From: Vibrio bivalvicida
GTDB taxonomy: Bacteria > Pseudomonadota > Gammaproteobacteria > Enterobacterales > Vibrionaceae
NCBI RefSeq assembly: GCF_001399455.2
Contig: NZ_LLEI02000090.1
Coordinates: 123,657 to 187,656, forward strand
DNA: 64,000 nucleotides
Direction: 5' to 3'
Shown here: one piece after another, positions 42,000 through 49,936 of the stretch
Position numbering within the stretch: position 1 is the first letter of the stretch
Layout: every line of letters begins with the position of its first letter
Notes under the pieces: model-generated
What the model was told of the DNA's origin: nothing
Database searches by the model: none
What the model saw: the letters and a program-made list of their open reading frames with translations, nothing else
Made by a program: the position numbers and the translations under genes

Positions 42000-42207
42000 T
42001 TGAAGTATGCTGTCTCCGTTGGTTAAAGTTCGTTCAGCTATACGTTTTGGCCTGAATGACACAGCTTTTCTTAGAGTTGGTATGTGGCTCGAAAGGTATG
42101 TGAATCCTTCTCCAACTAAAAAGTGAATCCACTGATTGTTTCAGGACATCCACTTTTTGTGTAATGCATCTGTGACTATTCGCCCGCATCAAAGCGGGCT
42201 TTTTTTT
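42000..42207 (+). ncRNA. Candidate small RNA gene in the deacylase-ytfK gap
   Basis: This 200-bp stretch has no credible reading frame and shows RNA-like order: a direct repeat GGTATGTG-N8-GGTATGTG (about 42079-42102) inside an AGTTGG/CCAACT stem (42075-42117), then a hairpin with AAAAAGTG/CACTTTTT and TCC/GGA arms (42118-42157), then a strong terminator. The 5' end is a guess; no convincing promoter is identified. It does not match Qrr, CsrB, GcvB, RyhB, Spot 42 or other RNAs I know. It might instead be only the 3' untranslated region of the ygfZ unit. Confidence 0.4.
42182..42207 (+). terminator. Strong intrinsic terminator in the deacylase-ytfK gap
   Basis: GCCCGC and GCGGGC pair around ATCAAA, followed by eight T. 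It ends either the ygfZ operon transcript or a separate small RNA. The remaining gap to ytfK (42208-42499) is AT-rich; a TATAAT at about 42462-42467 may be the ytfK -10 element. Confidence 0.92.
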
Positions 42208-42499
42208 GACGAAAAATCACAATTCCTTTACACCCAATCCAAAAAGTTAAACTATTCTTAAATGTGTCATATAACTGAGGTTTAATGTTTCGCGATTGAA
42301 CTCTGACGCGAGTTCCGCTGTCAGAAGATAAGTGAGGTAATTATCACAATAAATTGGATATTTATCCGTGTTTTTGTCTACAGCAACACAAATATCCAAA
42401 CAAACCAGTTTTATCTGCATTTTCCACCATCACAATCACAATTTTCAGGGTGGGAAACACATATAATTTGCAGTGCTTGCTAAAGATAAGGATAACTGT

Positions 42500-42706
42500 A
42501 TGAGACTGTTTAAGCGCTATACACCAAGTATGATTGCTAAACACATTAGTCGGCTATTTAAGGGAAGAATTTACATTTACGGGGTTGGTAAGTTTGAATT
42601 TGATAACGGTAAGTTGATCTTGCCAGAAAAAGCAGAGCGTAAGCATTTCCAAACGGTAAAAGAGATTAACCAAGAAATCATGAAGCTTCGCTGCGCATAC
42701 GCATAA
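42500..42706 (+). CDS. ytfK: YtfK (DUF1107) family stringent-response factor
   Basis: A 68-residue protein, exactly the length of E. coli YtfK, with the same layout: basic N-terminus (MRLFKRYTPSMIAKHIS), RLFKGRIYIYGVGKFEFDNGKL core and helical end EINQEIMKLR. E. coli YtfK binds SpoT and shifts it toward (p)ppGpp synthesis under phosphate or fatty acid starvation. The start is at MRLFKRY behind AAGGAT, nine codons inside the longest frame. It is monocistronic with its own terminator. Confidence 0.88.
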   Translation: MRLFKRYTPSMIAKHISRLFKGRIYIYGVGKFEFDNGKLILPEKAERKHFQTVKEINQEIMKLRCAYA

Positions 42707-42715
42707 CAGAATTAA

Positions 42716-42744
42716 AAAAAGGGTTGGCAGTGCCAACCCTTTTT
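42716..42744. terminator. Bidirectional terminator between ytfK and ubiI
   Basis: AAAAAGGGTTGGC and GCCAACCCTTTTT pair with a three-base loop. It is flanked by A and T runs and lies between convergent genes. Confidence 0.92.
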
Positions 42745-42748
42745 GCAT

Positions 42749-43981
42749 TCATATCGCTTGTGATTTGTGGCGTGATTGCTGCGCTAACAGAGGAAGGTTC
42801 CCTTTTAAGCCTAATGCTCGTTTCATGATTTCATCTTTCGCTCCCGGCAGTTGACCGGCGAGTTTCATACCAATACCACGAATAAGCTTTTTCGCTGGAT
42901 TACTTCCTTCAAAAAGGTCTTTAAACCCTTGCATTGCAGCAATCATCTTGGCGGCTTCCGATTTACGCCACCGCTCATATCCGCGTAAATTACGCTTAGA
43001 ACCAATATCTTCTCCACTTTGCCAGAGCTGAATAATTTCCTCAGCTAAACTCGCAGCATCTAACAGGCCAAGATTCACTCCCTGCCCCGCTAATGGATGA
43101 ATGGTATGTGCAGCATCACCAACCAAGGCAACACGCTCAGTAACAAAGTCACGCGCATAACGCATCTTCAGTGGAAATGCGAAACGTTCACCTTCAACTT
43201 TACACAACCCTAAACGGTTATCAAACTCAGCCGTTAAGGTTCTATTAAACTCACCTGAAGACATATTGATAAGGCGTTCTGCACGACTCGGATCCGTTGA
43301 CCAGACAATCGAGCTCAAGTTGTCTTCACCTAAAGGAAGAAATGCCAAAGGACCTTGCGGAGTAAAGATCTGTCTTGCGACTCGAAGATGATTCTCTTTA
43401 GTGCGGATATTAGCAACGATTGCGCTGTGGCCGTAATCCCAATGTGTCAGTGGGATATCTTGCTGCTTGCGAACCCAAGAGTTTGCCCCATCAGCCCCGA
43501 CTACCAGTTTAGCCGTTAACGCTTGACCGCTATCTAAAGTCAGCCAAGCTTCACTTTCTCCGATTGCCATTGAAGCGCACTTCTCTGGCATGTACAACGT
43601 CACATTGCTTTGCAGCTTAACCTGTTCAAGAAGTGCAAGCTGAATCACTCGATTTTCGACAATATGACCAAGATCCGGTTGCGCTAATTGTTGAGCTTCA
43701 AACTCAATTCGAGCAAAACTGTCTTGCTCCCAGACTTCCATCGCTTGATATGGAGCAGCCCTGCGTTGAGTAATACCCTCCCATGCACCTAAATTTTTAA
43801 GCACAGTTTCACTTGAGCGGCTGAGTGCTGAAACTCGCACATCTGGTAAGTCATTCAGCTCACTCTCTGGCGCGCGACTTTCAATAACTGCGATACGCAA
43901 TTCAGTGTCCTTGAATGCAGCGGCAAGCGCCAAGCCAACCATTCCACCACCGACGATGGCGATATCTACACTTTTCATCAT
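42749..43981 (-). CDS. ubiI: Ubiquinone biosynthesis FAD hydroxylase UbiI (VisC)
   Basis: A 410-residue flavin monooxygenase (E. coli UbiI 400) that adds the C5 hydroxyl in ubiquinone synthesis. It shows the dinucleotide fold VDIAIVGGGMVGLALA at 5-20, the ALSRSS region near 52, the DG motif VVGADGANSWVR near 160, and the GD motif RVALVGDAAHTIHPLAGQGVNLG near 283. It follows ubiH by 24 bp, the ubiH-ubiI order of E. coli. Without experiment, assignment as UbiI and not UbiF rests on position and length. Confidence 0.92.
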   Translation of the reverse strand: MMKSVDIAIVGGGMVGLALAAAFKDTELRIAVIESRAPESELNDLPDVRVSALSRSSETVLKNLGAWEGITQRRAAPYQAMEVWEQDSFARIEFEAQQLAQPDLGHIVENRVIQLALLEQVKLQSNVTLYMPEKCASMAIGESEAWLTLDSGQALTAKLVVGADGANSWVRKQQDIPLTHWDYGHSAIVANIRTKENHLRVARQIFTPQGPLAFLPLGEDNLSSIVWSTDPSRAERLINMSSGEFNRTLTAEFDNRLGLCKVEGERFAFPLKMRYARDFVTERVALVGDAAHTIHPLAGQGVNLGLLDAASLAEEIIQLWQSGEDIGSKRNLRGYERWRKSEAAKMIAAMQGFKDLFEGSNPAKKLIRGIGMKLAGQLPGAKDEIMKRALGLKGNLPLLAQQSRHKSQAI

Positions 43982-44005
43982 AGTTTTGTATCCTTTTTCG
44001 CGTAT

Positions 44006-45181
44006 CTAGCGAGCCACTAAACCTAGTGTTCTTCTTAATAAGGGGGTTTTAAGCACGGGGAAATTGTCCATACTAAATAGCCCGAGGTTACGCGCAATAC
44101 GTAATGACAAGTAATCGTTGGAGAAGATATGCACTAAAGCTGAAGTCATGGCGATGGTTGCACTGCGGTCTTCACTGCGCGAGTTTTTAAACTGTGCTAA
44201 AGCGCTATAGCTACCTGGATCTTCACTCGAATCGGCAATGAGCTCTGCCAACGTCGCTACATCCCGTATACCCAAATTGAATCCTTGTCCAGCAATGGGA
44301 TGCAAGGTTTGCGCGGCATTACCCACAATGGCAAAACGATGGGAAACATTTTGTTTTCTGTAACGTAACAGTAATGGATAGTTGGCTCGCTGGCCGACTT
44401 TCTGTATTTTCCCGAGTCGCCAGCCAAAAGCATCTTGCAACTCTGAGAGGAACTGTTCATCGTCATAGTTAATGATCTCTTGCGCTTTATCAGGTCGTAC
44501 GCACCAAACTAATGACATTCGTCCTCGCGACATCGGCAGCAAGGCTACTGGCCCTGATTGAGTAAAACGTTCAAATGCACGCCCATTGTGTGGCGATTGA
44601 GCAGTGATGTTGGCGATCACCGCCACTTGCTCGAAATCATACTCAGAAAGCTCTATGCCTATTTGCTGGCAACAAGTAGAGATGGCGCCATCGGCCGCTA
44701 CCAATAACTTCCCTTCGATATGGCTGCCATCACTTAACTCAAGTGTGACCTTTTCTTCATTACGCTGCACCTGTTCAACCGCAGCATGCAGCACAGCGAC
44801 TTGGGTATCTTGCTGGACTTGTTGATGATAAATACGTCCAACATCCTCCAGTTCAACGACATAGCCCAATGCATCAACGCCTACTTCTTCAGTGGTAATC
44901 TGCGTCATTCCTGCATGGGAGCGATCTGAAACATGAATATGTTCAATGGGGGTTGCAACTTTCGCAATCTCTTGCCACAAACCAAGCTGCTTTAAGACTG
45001 AAACTGTACCGTATGATAAAGCTATTGAGCGAGAATCAAACCCGGGGTGCGATTTATGATCAACCTGAAACGGCTCAATCACAGCCACAGACAGAGGCTG
45101 CGATGCAAGCTTATTTATCGCAAGTGCAAGCGTCATTCCTGCCATCGCACCACCAGCAATCACCACATCAAACTGCTTCAT
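44006..45181 (-). CDS. ubiH: 2-octaprenyl-6-methoxyphenol hydroxylase UbiH
   Basis: A 391-residue FAD monooxygenase (E. coli 392) acting at C1 in ubiquinone synthesis. It has FDVVIAGGAMAGMTLALAI at 3-21, the DSRSIALSYG motif near 53, VAADGAISTCCQ near 160 and FAIVGNAAQTLHPIAGQGFNLG near 280, where the usual GD is GN. The start is at MKQFDVV behind AAGAGG, 28 codons inside the longest frame; the longer reading would overlap ygfB. It lies 11 bp after ygfB and ahead of ubiI; the pepP gene found between ygfB and ubiH in E. coli is absent. Confidence 0.94.
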   Translation of the reverse strand: MKQFDVVIAGGAMAGMTLALAINKLASQPLSVAVIEPFQVDHKSHPGFDSRSIALSYGTVSVLKQLGLWQEIAKVATPIEHIHVSDRSHAGMTQITTEEVGVDALGYVVELEDVGRIYHQQVQQDTQVAVLHAAVEQVQRNEEKVTLELSDGSHIEGKLLVAADGAISTCCQQIGIELSEYDFEQVAVIANITAQSPHNGRAFERFTQSGPVALLPMSRGRMSLVWCVRPDKAQEIINYDDEQFLSELQDAFGWRLGKIQKVGQRANYPLLLRYRKQNVSHRFAIVGNAAQTLHPIAGQGFNLGIRDVATLAELIADSSEDPGSYSALAQFKNSRSEDRSATIAMTSALVHIFSNDYLSLRIARNLGLFSMDNFPVLKTPLLRRTLGLVAR

Positions 45182-45192
45182 GAAAACCTCTT

Positions 45193-45771
45193 TTAATGAA
45201 TCGTTGGCGCTTGCTGCGGTCCAGCTTTTCTTTGGCCAAATTCCGCATGAATAGTTAAGACACACGCTTTGACGTGTTCAATAACCTGTTCAAGTAGTTG
45301 CGCCTGCTCTTGTAAGTCATCATCTTCATCGATGCCTAACTTGGCGATCTCTTCTAAGTCAGCAAGTGCTTCTTTAACATCGTTAGAAGCCTTTTTAAGC
45401 TCAGCGTTGACTAACCCCAATCCAGAGATAAAGTGGTTTACCCAGTCAGCTAAACCATCTGCAATATCAAACAGCGAGGCACTTGCGTCTTCATCTGGCA
45501 GTAACATTTTAATGTCCATTCCAGAGCCTGTAAGTTCAGCAATACTCGCGTCTAAGGTTGCTTCAGCCAGTTTCAGCGCTTTGCTTGGCCACCCCATTCC
45601 CTCACTCACATAGTCAAAAACCATTGGTTGCCAGCTTTTATCCGTCAGGCTCAAGCCACCGCTTAGCATGCCTATCAATAACCCATGCAACTCAGCAGGA
45701 TTAACCGCTAATCCTGCCGACTGCAGTTCACTGGCAAATGCTAGGTAATCAGGTAGTTTTGTTTCGCTCAT
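45193..45771 (-). CDS. ygfB: UPF0149 family protein YgfB
   Basis: A 192-residue helical protein of the YgfB/YecA UPF0149 family (ELHGLLIGMLSGG near 28-40, DIADGLADWVNHFISGLG near 105-122). Function is not firmly established; in Pseudomonas a YgfB homologue affects beta-lactamase expression. It has no C-terminal zinc-binding SEC-C-type tail. It heads the ygfB-ubiH-ubiI operon and is divergent from zapA, the E. coli order. Confidence 0.93.
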   Translation of the reverse strand: MSETKLPDYLAFASELQSAGLAVNPAELHGLLIGMLSGGLSLTDKSWQPMVFDYVSEGMGWPSKALKLAEATLDASIAELTGSGMDIKMLLPDEDASASLFDIADGLADWVNHFISGLGLVNAELKKASNDVKEALADLEEIAKLGIDEDDDLQEQAQLLEQVIEHVKACVLTIHAEFGQRKAGPQQAPTIH

Positions 45772-46007
45772 TGGAATGGCCTAAATTTATCTAAATATCT
45801 CCAATCGTATCACTTACCACAGCGAGCGAAAACGAGCGATTAGCGATTGTGGGCAGCTTTTGAACAAATTGCCCAAATACTGTGTTATTACGCTCTGATT
45901 TACCTATCACTGCTCTGAAAAGCTTGAATCTTAATTGGCGTTTTTCTATAGTTTCCTCCTCGGTGATTATCTGCGTCATCACCTTAGGCAACCGATATAG
46001 AGTCGAT

Positions 46008-46316
46008 ATGAGTAATCAAGCGGTAGAAGTTGAAATCTTAGGCAAACTCACTCTCGTAAATTGTCCAGCAGGACAAGAAGAGTCGTTAATTAAAGCCGCA
46101 GAACGCCTTGAAGAGCGTCTACAAGATATGTCAGCGAAAACCAAGATTACCAATGAAGTTCAACTTTTGACCTTTGTTGCGTTAAACTTTTGTCATGAGC
46201 TAGAAGCGCGTGACAGTAATTCTAAGCAGGAACAAGATGCCATATATGAGCGAATGGAACTCCTTTCGGCATCGTTAGACAACGCAATTAGTAAAGTTAA
46301 GCCAGGACAGCAATAA
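46008..46316 (+). CDS. zapA: Cell division protein ZapA
   Basis: A 102-residue protein that bundles FtsZ filaments at midcell. The N-terminal part (VEVEILGKLTLVNCPAGQEESLIKAAERLEERL) forms the globular head and the rest a long coiled coil. The start is at MSNQAVEVE, 42 codons inside the longest frame, from family length. Directly downstream are 6S RNA and fau, the conserved zapA-ssrS-fau order of gammaproteobacteria. Confidence 0.94.
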   Translation: MSNQAVEVEILGKLTLVNCPAGQEESLIKAAERLEERLQDMSAKTKITNEVQLLTFVALNFCHELEARDSNSKQEQDAIYERMELLSASLDNAISKVKPGQQ

Positions 46317-46334
46317 ACCTTTACACCGTCAAGA

Positions 46335-46518
46335 ATTTACCCTGGAGTGTTCGTGAGGGGATTAAGTCCCTGAGCCGATAAGCAATACCTAAGGGTTAGT
46401 ACTTGGTAGCTATTGAGCAGGCTCGGCTTGTACCGAGAAGCCTACGGTTATCTCTGCTGATCCGCCTTGAACCAGCTGGTTCAAGGGTCCATTTCTCCAA
46501 CGGCACTCTGGGGTATCC
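46335..46518 (+). ncRNA. ssrS: 6S RNA
   Basis: About 184 nt between zapA and fau, the conserved site of ssrS. The ends pair (ACCCTGGAGTG with CACTCTGGGGT). Family landmarks are AGTCCCTGAGCCGATA near 46366, GAGCAGGCTCGG...CCGAGAAGCCT (about 46415-46445) and CCTTGAACC...GGTTCAAGGG near 46467-46490. 6S RNA mimics an open promoter and sequesters sigma-70 RNA polymerase in stationary phase. The exact ends are estimates. Confidence 0.95.
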
Positions 46519-46550
46519 TTACCTGAACCCCATTAACCATGGGTACAGTC

Positions 46551-47138
46551 ATGACACTATCCCGACAAGACTTTCGTACAAGAATTCGTCACAAGCGCAA
46601 TCAACTGAATAGTGATGTTCAGCATCTCGCAGGGCTGGATTTAATTAAACAATTCTCACGTCTACCTGAACTGTCTCAAGCCCATCATATCGCCTTGTAT
46701 CTCACGACCGATGGCGAACTTGAAACCATGCCTCTGATTGAGTGGCTATGGCAGCAAGGTAAAAAAACTTACCTGCCCGTCATTCATCCCTTTTCCAAAG
46801 GCCACCTGCTGTTTCTGCATTATGATCGAACGACCCCAATGGTGCTAAATCGCTATTCAATACCTGAACCCAAACTCGCTCAAAGCCAAATCCTGCCGGC
46901 CAAGTCACTCGATCTTATCTGCACGCCACTGGTCGGTTTTGACTCTAGAGGTCATCGATTAGGTATGGGAGGAGGCTACTATGATCGAACCTTAGAACCT
47001 TGGTTTAAGACAGGAAAAGGACCGATACCAATTGGACTTGCCCACGATTGTCAGCATGTGGAACAGTTGCCGATAGCATCTTGGGATGTACCACTGCCGA
47101 AAGTTGTGACTCCAACCAAGATTTGGCAATGGGATTGA
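46551..47138 (+). CDS. fau: 5-formyltetrahydrofolate cyclo-ligase
   Basis: About 195 residues, ATP-dependent, converting 5-formyl-THF to 5,10-methenyl-THF. The family signature GFDSRGHRLGMGGGYYDRTL lies near 130-150, and the N-terminal RHKRNQL helix binds substrate. It is cotranscribed with 6S RNA in E. coli and lies about 30 bp after it here. Two in-frame ATGs (46539 and 46551) have weak ribosome sites; the second is chosen tentatively. Confidence 0.94.
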   Translation: MTLSRQDFRTRIRHKRNQLNSDVQHLAGLDLIKQFSRLPELSQAHHIALYLTTDGELETMPLIEWLWQQGKKTYLPVIHPFSKGHLLFLHYDRTTPMVLNRYSIPEPKLAQSQILPAKSLDLICTPLVGFDSRGHRLGMGGGYYDRTLEPWFKTGKGPIPIGLAHDCQHVEQLPIASWDVPLPKVVTPTKIWQWD

Positions 47139-47167
47139 CCCTCTTGCTTAGATTCTTTTCGCTTAAC

Positions 47168-47196
47168 TTCAAGTATCGGTAGGATAAGGCTATAAT
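47168..47196 (+). promoter_or_regulatory. Candidate sigma-70 promoter of rpiA
   Basis: TTCAAG at 47168-47173 and a perfect TATAAT at 47191-47196 are 17 bp apart, about 35-40 bp before the rpiA start. Confidence 0.6.
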
Positions 47197-47237
47197 CGCG
47201 CCGCAATCGTTAATACTACCGCCTTTAGGAGATGAGC

Positions 47238-47894
47238 ATGACTCAAGATGAAATGAAAAAAGAAGCTGGTTGGGCAGCACTGAAGTATGTTGAAAAAGAC
47301 AGCATTGTTGGTGTAGGCACTGGCTCGACAGTAAATCACTTCATCGATGCACTAGCAACAATGAAAGATGACATTAAAGGTGCTGTATCAAGCTCTGAAG
47401 CTTCAACTGAAAAACTAAAAAGCCTAGGCATTGAGGTTTTTGACTGTAACGAAGTGGCTAAGCTAGACATTTATGTTGACGGCGCAGACGAAATCAACGC
47501 TGCTCGCGATATGATCAAGGGTGGTGGTGCAGCGCTAACTCGCGAAAAAATCGTCGCTGCTATTTCTGATAAGTTTGTATGTATTGTTGACAACACTAAA
47601 GCTGTCGACGTTCTTGGCGAGTTCCCACTACCTGTGGAAGTAATCCCAATGGCACGCTCATACGTTGCGCGAGAATTAGTAAAACTAGGTGGTGATCCGG
47701 CTTACCGCGAAGGTGTGAAGACTGATAATGGTAACGTGATTCTTGATGTTCACAATATGCAGATCGCTGACCCGAAAACGCTTGAGGATAAAATCAATGC
47801 CATCGCTGGCGTCGTCACCGTTGGCCTATTTGCCCATCGCGGTGCTGATGTTGTGATTACAGGTACTCCTGAAGGAGCAAAAATCGAAGCATAA
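47238..47894 (+). CDS. rpiA: Ribose-5-phosphate isomerase A
   Basis: A 218-residue enzyme (E. coli 219) interconverting ribose 5-phosphate and ribulose 5-phosphate. It shows MTQDEMKKEAGWAAL, the phosphate loop VGVGTGSTVNHFIDAL at about 26-41, catalytic DGADEIN (about 81-87) and KGGGAALTREK (about 94-104). The start MTQDE is preferred over an ATG two codons upstream because AGGAG is correctly spaced. It is monocistronic, next to serA as in E. coli, but here both run in the same direction with a terminator between. Confidence 0.97.
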   Translation: MTQDEMKKEAGWAALKYVEKDSIVGVGTGSTVNHFIDALATMKDDIKGAVSSSEASTEKLKSLGIEVFDCNEVAKLDIYVDGADEINAARDMIKGGGAALTREKIVAAISDKFVCIVDNTKAVDVLGEFPLPVEVIPMARSYVARELVKLGGDPAYREGVKTDNGNVILDVHNMQIADPKTLEDKINAIAGVVTVGLFAHRGADVVITGTPEGAKIEA

Positions 47895-47919
47895 GCCCTT
47901 CATTTTGTTATTTCATTAC

Positions 47920-47948
47920 AAACGGTGCTCATTAGCGCCGTTTTTTTC
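47920..47948 (+). terminator. Terminator of rpiA
   Basis: AAACGGTGCT pairs with AGCGCCGTTT (one G-U) around a CATT loop, followed by seven T. Confidence 0.88.
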
Positions 47949-48038
47949 ATTTTAGTCTATAAAAATTATGCCTTATTCCGTAATTTTCTTACCCAAAGTG
48001 TATTTTTTTTGTTAACTTAATGGTCAGAAGACGCACAA

Positions 48039-48084
48039 GGGAAACGTTTGCGTTCTGTGTTATGTCTACAAAAACGTTTGCTTT
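48039..48084. promoter_or_regulatory. Two PurR-like operators upstream of serA
   Basis: AACGCAAACGTTTCCC (minus strand, 48039-48054) and AAAGCAAACGTTTTT (minus strand, about 48070-48084) both fit the PurR consensus ACGCAAACGTTTTCGT. Their centres are 30 bp apart, close to three helical turns, and lie 65-100 bp before the serA ATG. Other LacI-family regulators use similar CGTTTG cores, so PurR is the leading but not the only candidate. Confidence 0.65.
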
Positions 48085-48145
48085 ACCTGATTTAGCCTAA
48101 TGTGCGCCCGTTAAGCCCATATTTCCCACTTTAAGGAAGAAGACA

Positions 48146-49375
48146 ATGGCCAAAGTTTCACTGGAAAAAGACAAAATTAAAATCCTCTTACTTGAAGGTC
48201 TACATCCATCATCTGTAGAAGTACTTCAGGCTGCTGGCTACACCAACATCGAGTACCACAAAGGTTCGCTACCAGAAGAAGAACTGCTAGAAGCCGTGAA
48301 AGATGTTCACTTCATTGGTATTCGCTCACGTACAAATCTATCTCAAGAAGTCATTGACGCCGCTGAGAAATTAGTTGCGATTGGTTGTTTCTGTATTGGT
48401 ACTAATCAGGTTGATCTTAAAGCAGCGGCAACTCGCGGTATTCCAGTGTTCAACGCGCCATTCTCAAATACACGTAGTGTTGCAGAGCTGGTTCTGGGAC
48501 AAGTACTGTTACTGCTGCGTGGCATTCCAGAGAAAAATGCCTTAGCCCATCGTGGGATTTGGAAAAAAAGCGCAGAAAACTCTAATGAAGCCCGTGGTAA
48601 ACGCCTAGGTATTATCGGCTATGGTCATATCGGTACTCAGCTCGGTATTATTGCTGAAAACTTAGGGATGCGTGTTTATTTCTACGACATCGAAAACAAG
48701 TTATCGCTCGGGAATGCCACTCAGGTCCATACCATGAGTGAACTACTCAACAAATGTGACGTTATTTCGCTGCATGTTCCAGAAACGCCTGAGACGAAGA
48801 ATATGATGGGTGCAGAAGAGTTTGCACGTATGAAGCCAGGTTCTATTTTTATTAACGCCGCTCGCGGTACTGTGGTGGATATTGAAGCGCTATGCCATAG
48901 CCTTGAAGCCGGTCACCTTGCCGGGGCTGCAATCGACGTATTCCCAACCGAGCCAAAGACCAACGCCGACCCATTTGAGTCACCACTACAGAAATTTGAT
49001 AACGTAATCCTAACTCCTCACGTCGGTGGCTCCACCCAAGAAGCACAAGAAAATATTGGTGTTGAAGTGGCAGGTAAGTTGGCTAAGTACTCAGATAACG
49101 GTTCAACACTTTCAAGTGTTAACTTCCCTGAAGTTTCACTCCCTGAGCACCGAGACTGCTCGCGTCTACTGCACATACACCAAAACCGCCCAGGTATTAT
49201 GACTCAGATTAATACCATCTTTGCGGAAGAAGGGATCAACATCGCTGGTCAGTACCTACAAACGGCAGCAGACTTTGGTTATGTCGTGATCGATGTTGAA
49301 ACAGAGCGTTCGGAAGAAGCACTCAAAAAGCTCAAGAGTATCGAAGGTACTATCCGCGCTCGTATCCTTCACTAA
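48146..49375 (+). CDS. serA: D-3-phosphoglycerate dehydrogenase
   Basis: A 409-residue enzyme (E. coli 410) for the first step of serine synthesis. NAD-binding GIIGYGHIGTQLGIIAENLGM lies near 155, the catalytic Arg/Glu/His set includes NAARGTVVD near 238 and LTPHVGGST near 290, and a C-terminal ACT domain (about 335-409, HRDCSRLLHIHQNRPGI, NIAGQYLQT) should bind serine as feedback inhibitor. AAGGAAGAAGACA precedes the ATG. It is monocistronic. PurR-like boxes upstream suggest a link to one-carbon and purine demand. Confidence 0.97.
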   Translation: MAKVSLEKDKIKILLLEGLHPSSVEVLQAAGYTNIEYHKGSLPEEELLEAVKDVHFIGIRSRTNLSQEVIDAAEKLVAIGCFCIGTNQVDLKAAATRGIPVFNAPFSNTRSVAELVLGQVLLLLRGIPEKNALAHRGIWKKSAENSNEARGKRLGIIGYGHIGTQLGIIAENLGMRVYFYDIENKLSLGNATQVHTMSELLNKCDVISLHVPETPETKNMMGAEEFARMKPGSIFINAARGTVVDIEALCHSLEAGHLAGAAIDVFPTEPKTNADPFESPLQKFDNVILTPHVGGSTQEAQENIGVEVAGKLAKYSDNGSTLSSVNFPEVSLPEHRDCSRLLHIHQNRPGIMTQINTIFAEEGINIAGQYLQTAADFGYVVIDVETERSEEALKKLKSIEGTIRARILH

Positions 49376-49394
49376 TCTGATCCAACAAAAAAAC

Positions 49395-49422
49395 CACCGA
49401 TAAATCAGTCGGTGTTTTTTTT
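49395..49422. terminator. Terminator between serA and ilvH
   Basis: CACCGA and TCGGTG pair around an eight-base loop, with eight T on the plus strand and an A run on the left, so it can also end the convergent ilvIH transcript. Confidence 0.85.
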
Positions 49423-49440
49423 AATTCAAGCGTTTGATGG

Positions 49441-49935
49441 CTAAGGCTTTAAAGCGCGCTCTCCACGGGCGATACCAACTACACCACTTCGAGCTACTTC
49501 AATCACTTCTGTTACTTCAGACAATGCTTGAATAAACGCATCGAGTTTTTCACTAGTCCCTGCCATTTGTACTGTGTACTGAGAGGCGGTGACATCAACG
49601 ATCTGCCCGCGGAAAATATCAGCGGTCCGTTTCACTTCAGCTCGTGAGAAGCCACTCGCCTTCACTTTCACCATCATTAACTCACGTTCAATATGATCAA
49701 GCTCTGAAACCTCTTGCACTTTGAGTACATCGATAAGCTTGTTTAGTTGCTTCTGGATTTGTTCGAGCTCCATATCGTCAGAAATGGTAGTAATGTTCAA
49801 GCGAGATAACGTTTCGTCGTCTGTTGGAGATACCGTCAAAGATTCAATGTTGTAAGCACGCTGAGAGAATAGACCCACTACACGAGACAGTGCACCCGGT
49901 TGGTTTTCCATTAACAGTGAAATAATGTGTCTCAT
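49441..49935 (-). CDS. ilvH: Acetolactate synthase III small subunit IlvH
   Basis: A 164-residue regulatory subunit (E. coli 163) with an N-terminal ACT domain (MRHIISLLMENQPGALSRVVGLFSQR, about 1-75) that binds valine for feedback inhibition, and a C-terminal domain (ADIFRGQIVDVT, ending VGIARGERAL). It starts one base after the ilvI stop, so translation is coupled. Confidence 0.98.
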   Translation of the reverse strand: MRHIISLLMENQPGALSRVVGLFSQRAYNIESLTVSPTDDETLSRLNITTISDDMELEQIQKQLNKLIDVLKVQEVSELDHIERELMMVKVKASGFSRAEVKRTADIFRGQIVDVTASQYTVQMAGTSEKLDAFIQALSEVTEVIEVARSGVVGIARGERALKP

Positions 49936-49936
49936 A

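Noticed and set aside
41950..42210. CsrB-type regulatory RNA
   Set aside because: Such RNAs carry many GGA motifs in loops; this stretch has only about one.
42365..42395. LexA-like sequence around TTTGTCTACAGC upstream of ytfK
   Set aside because: Only one half-site resembles CTG-N10-CAG; the other half is missing.
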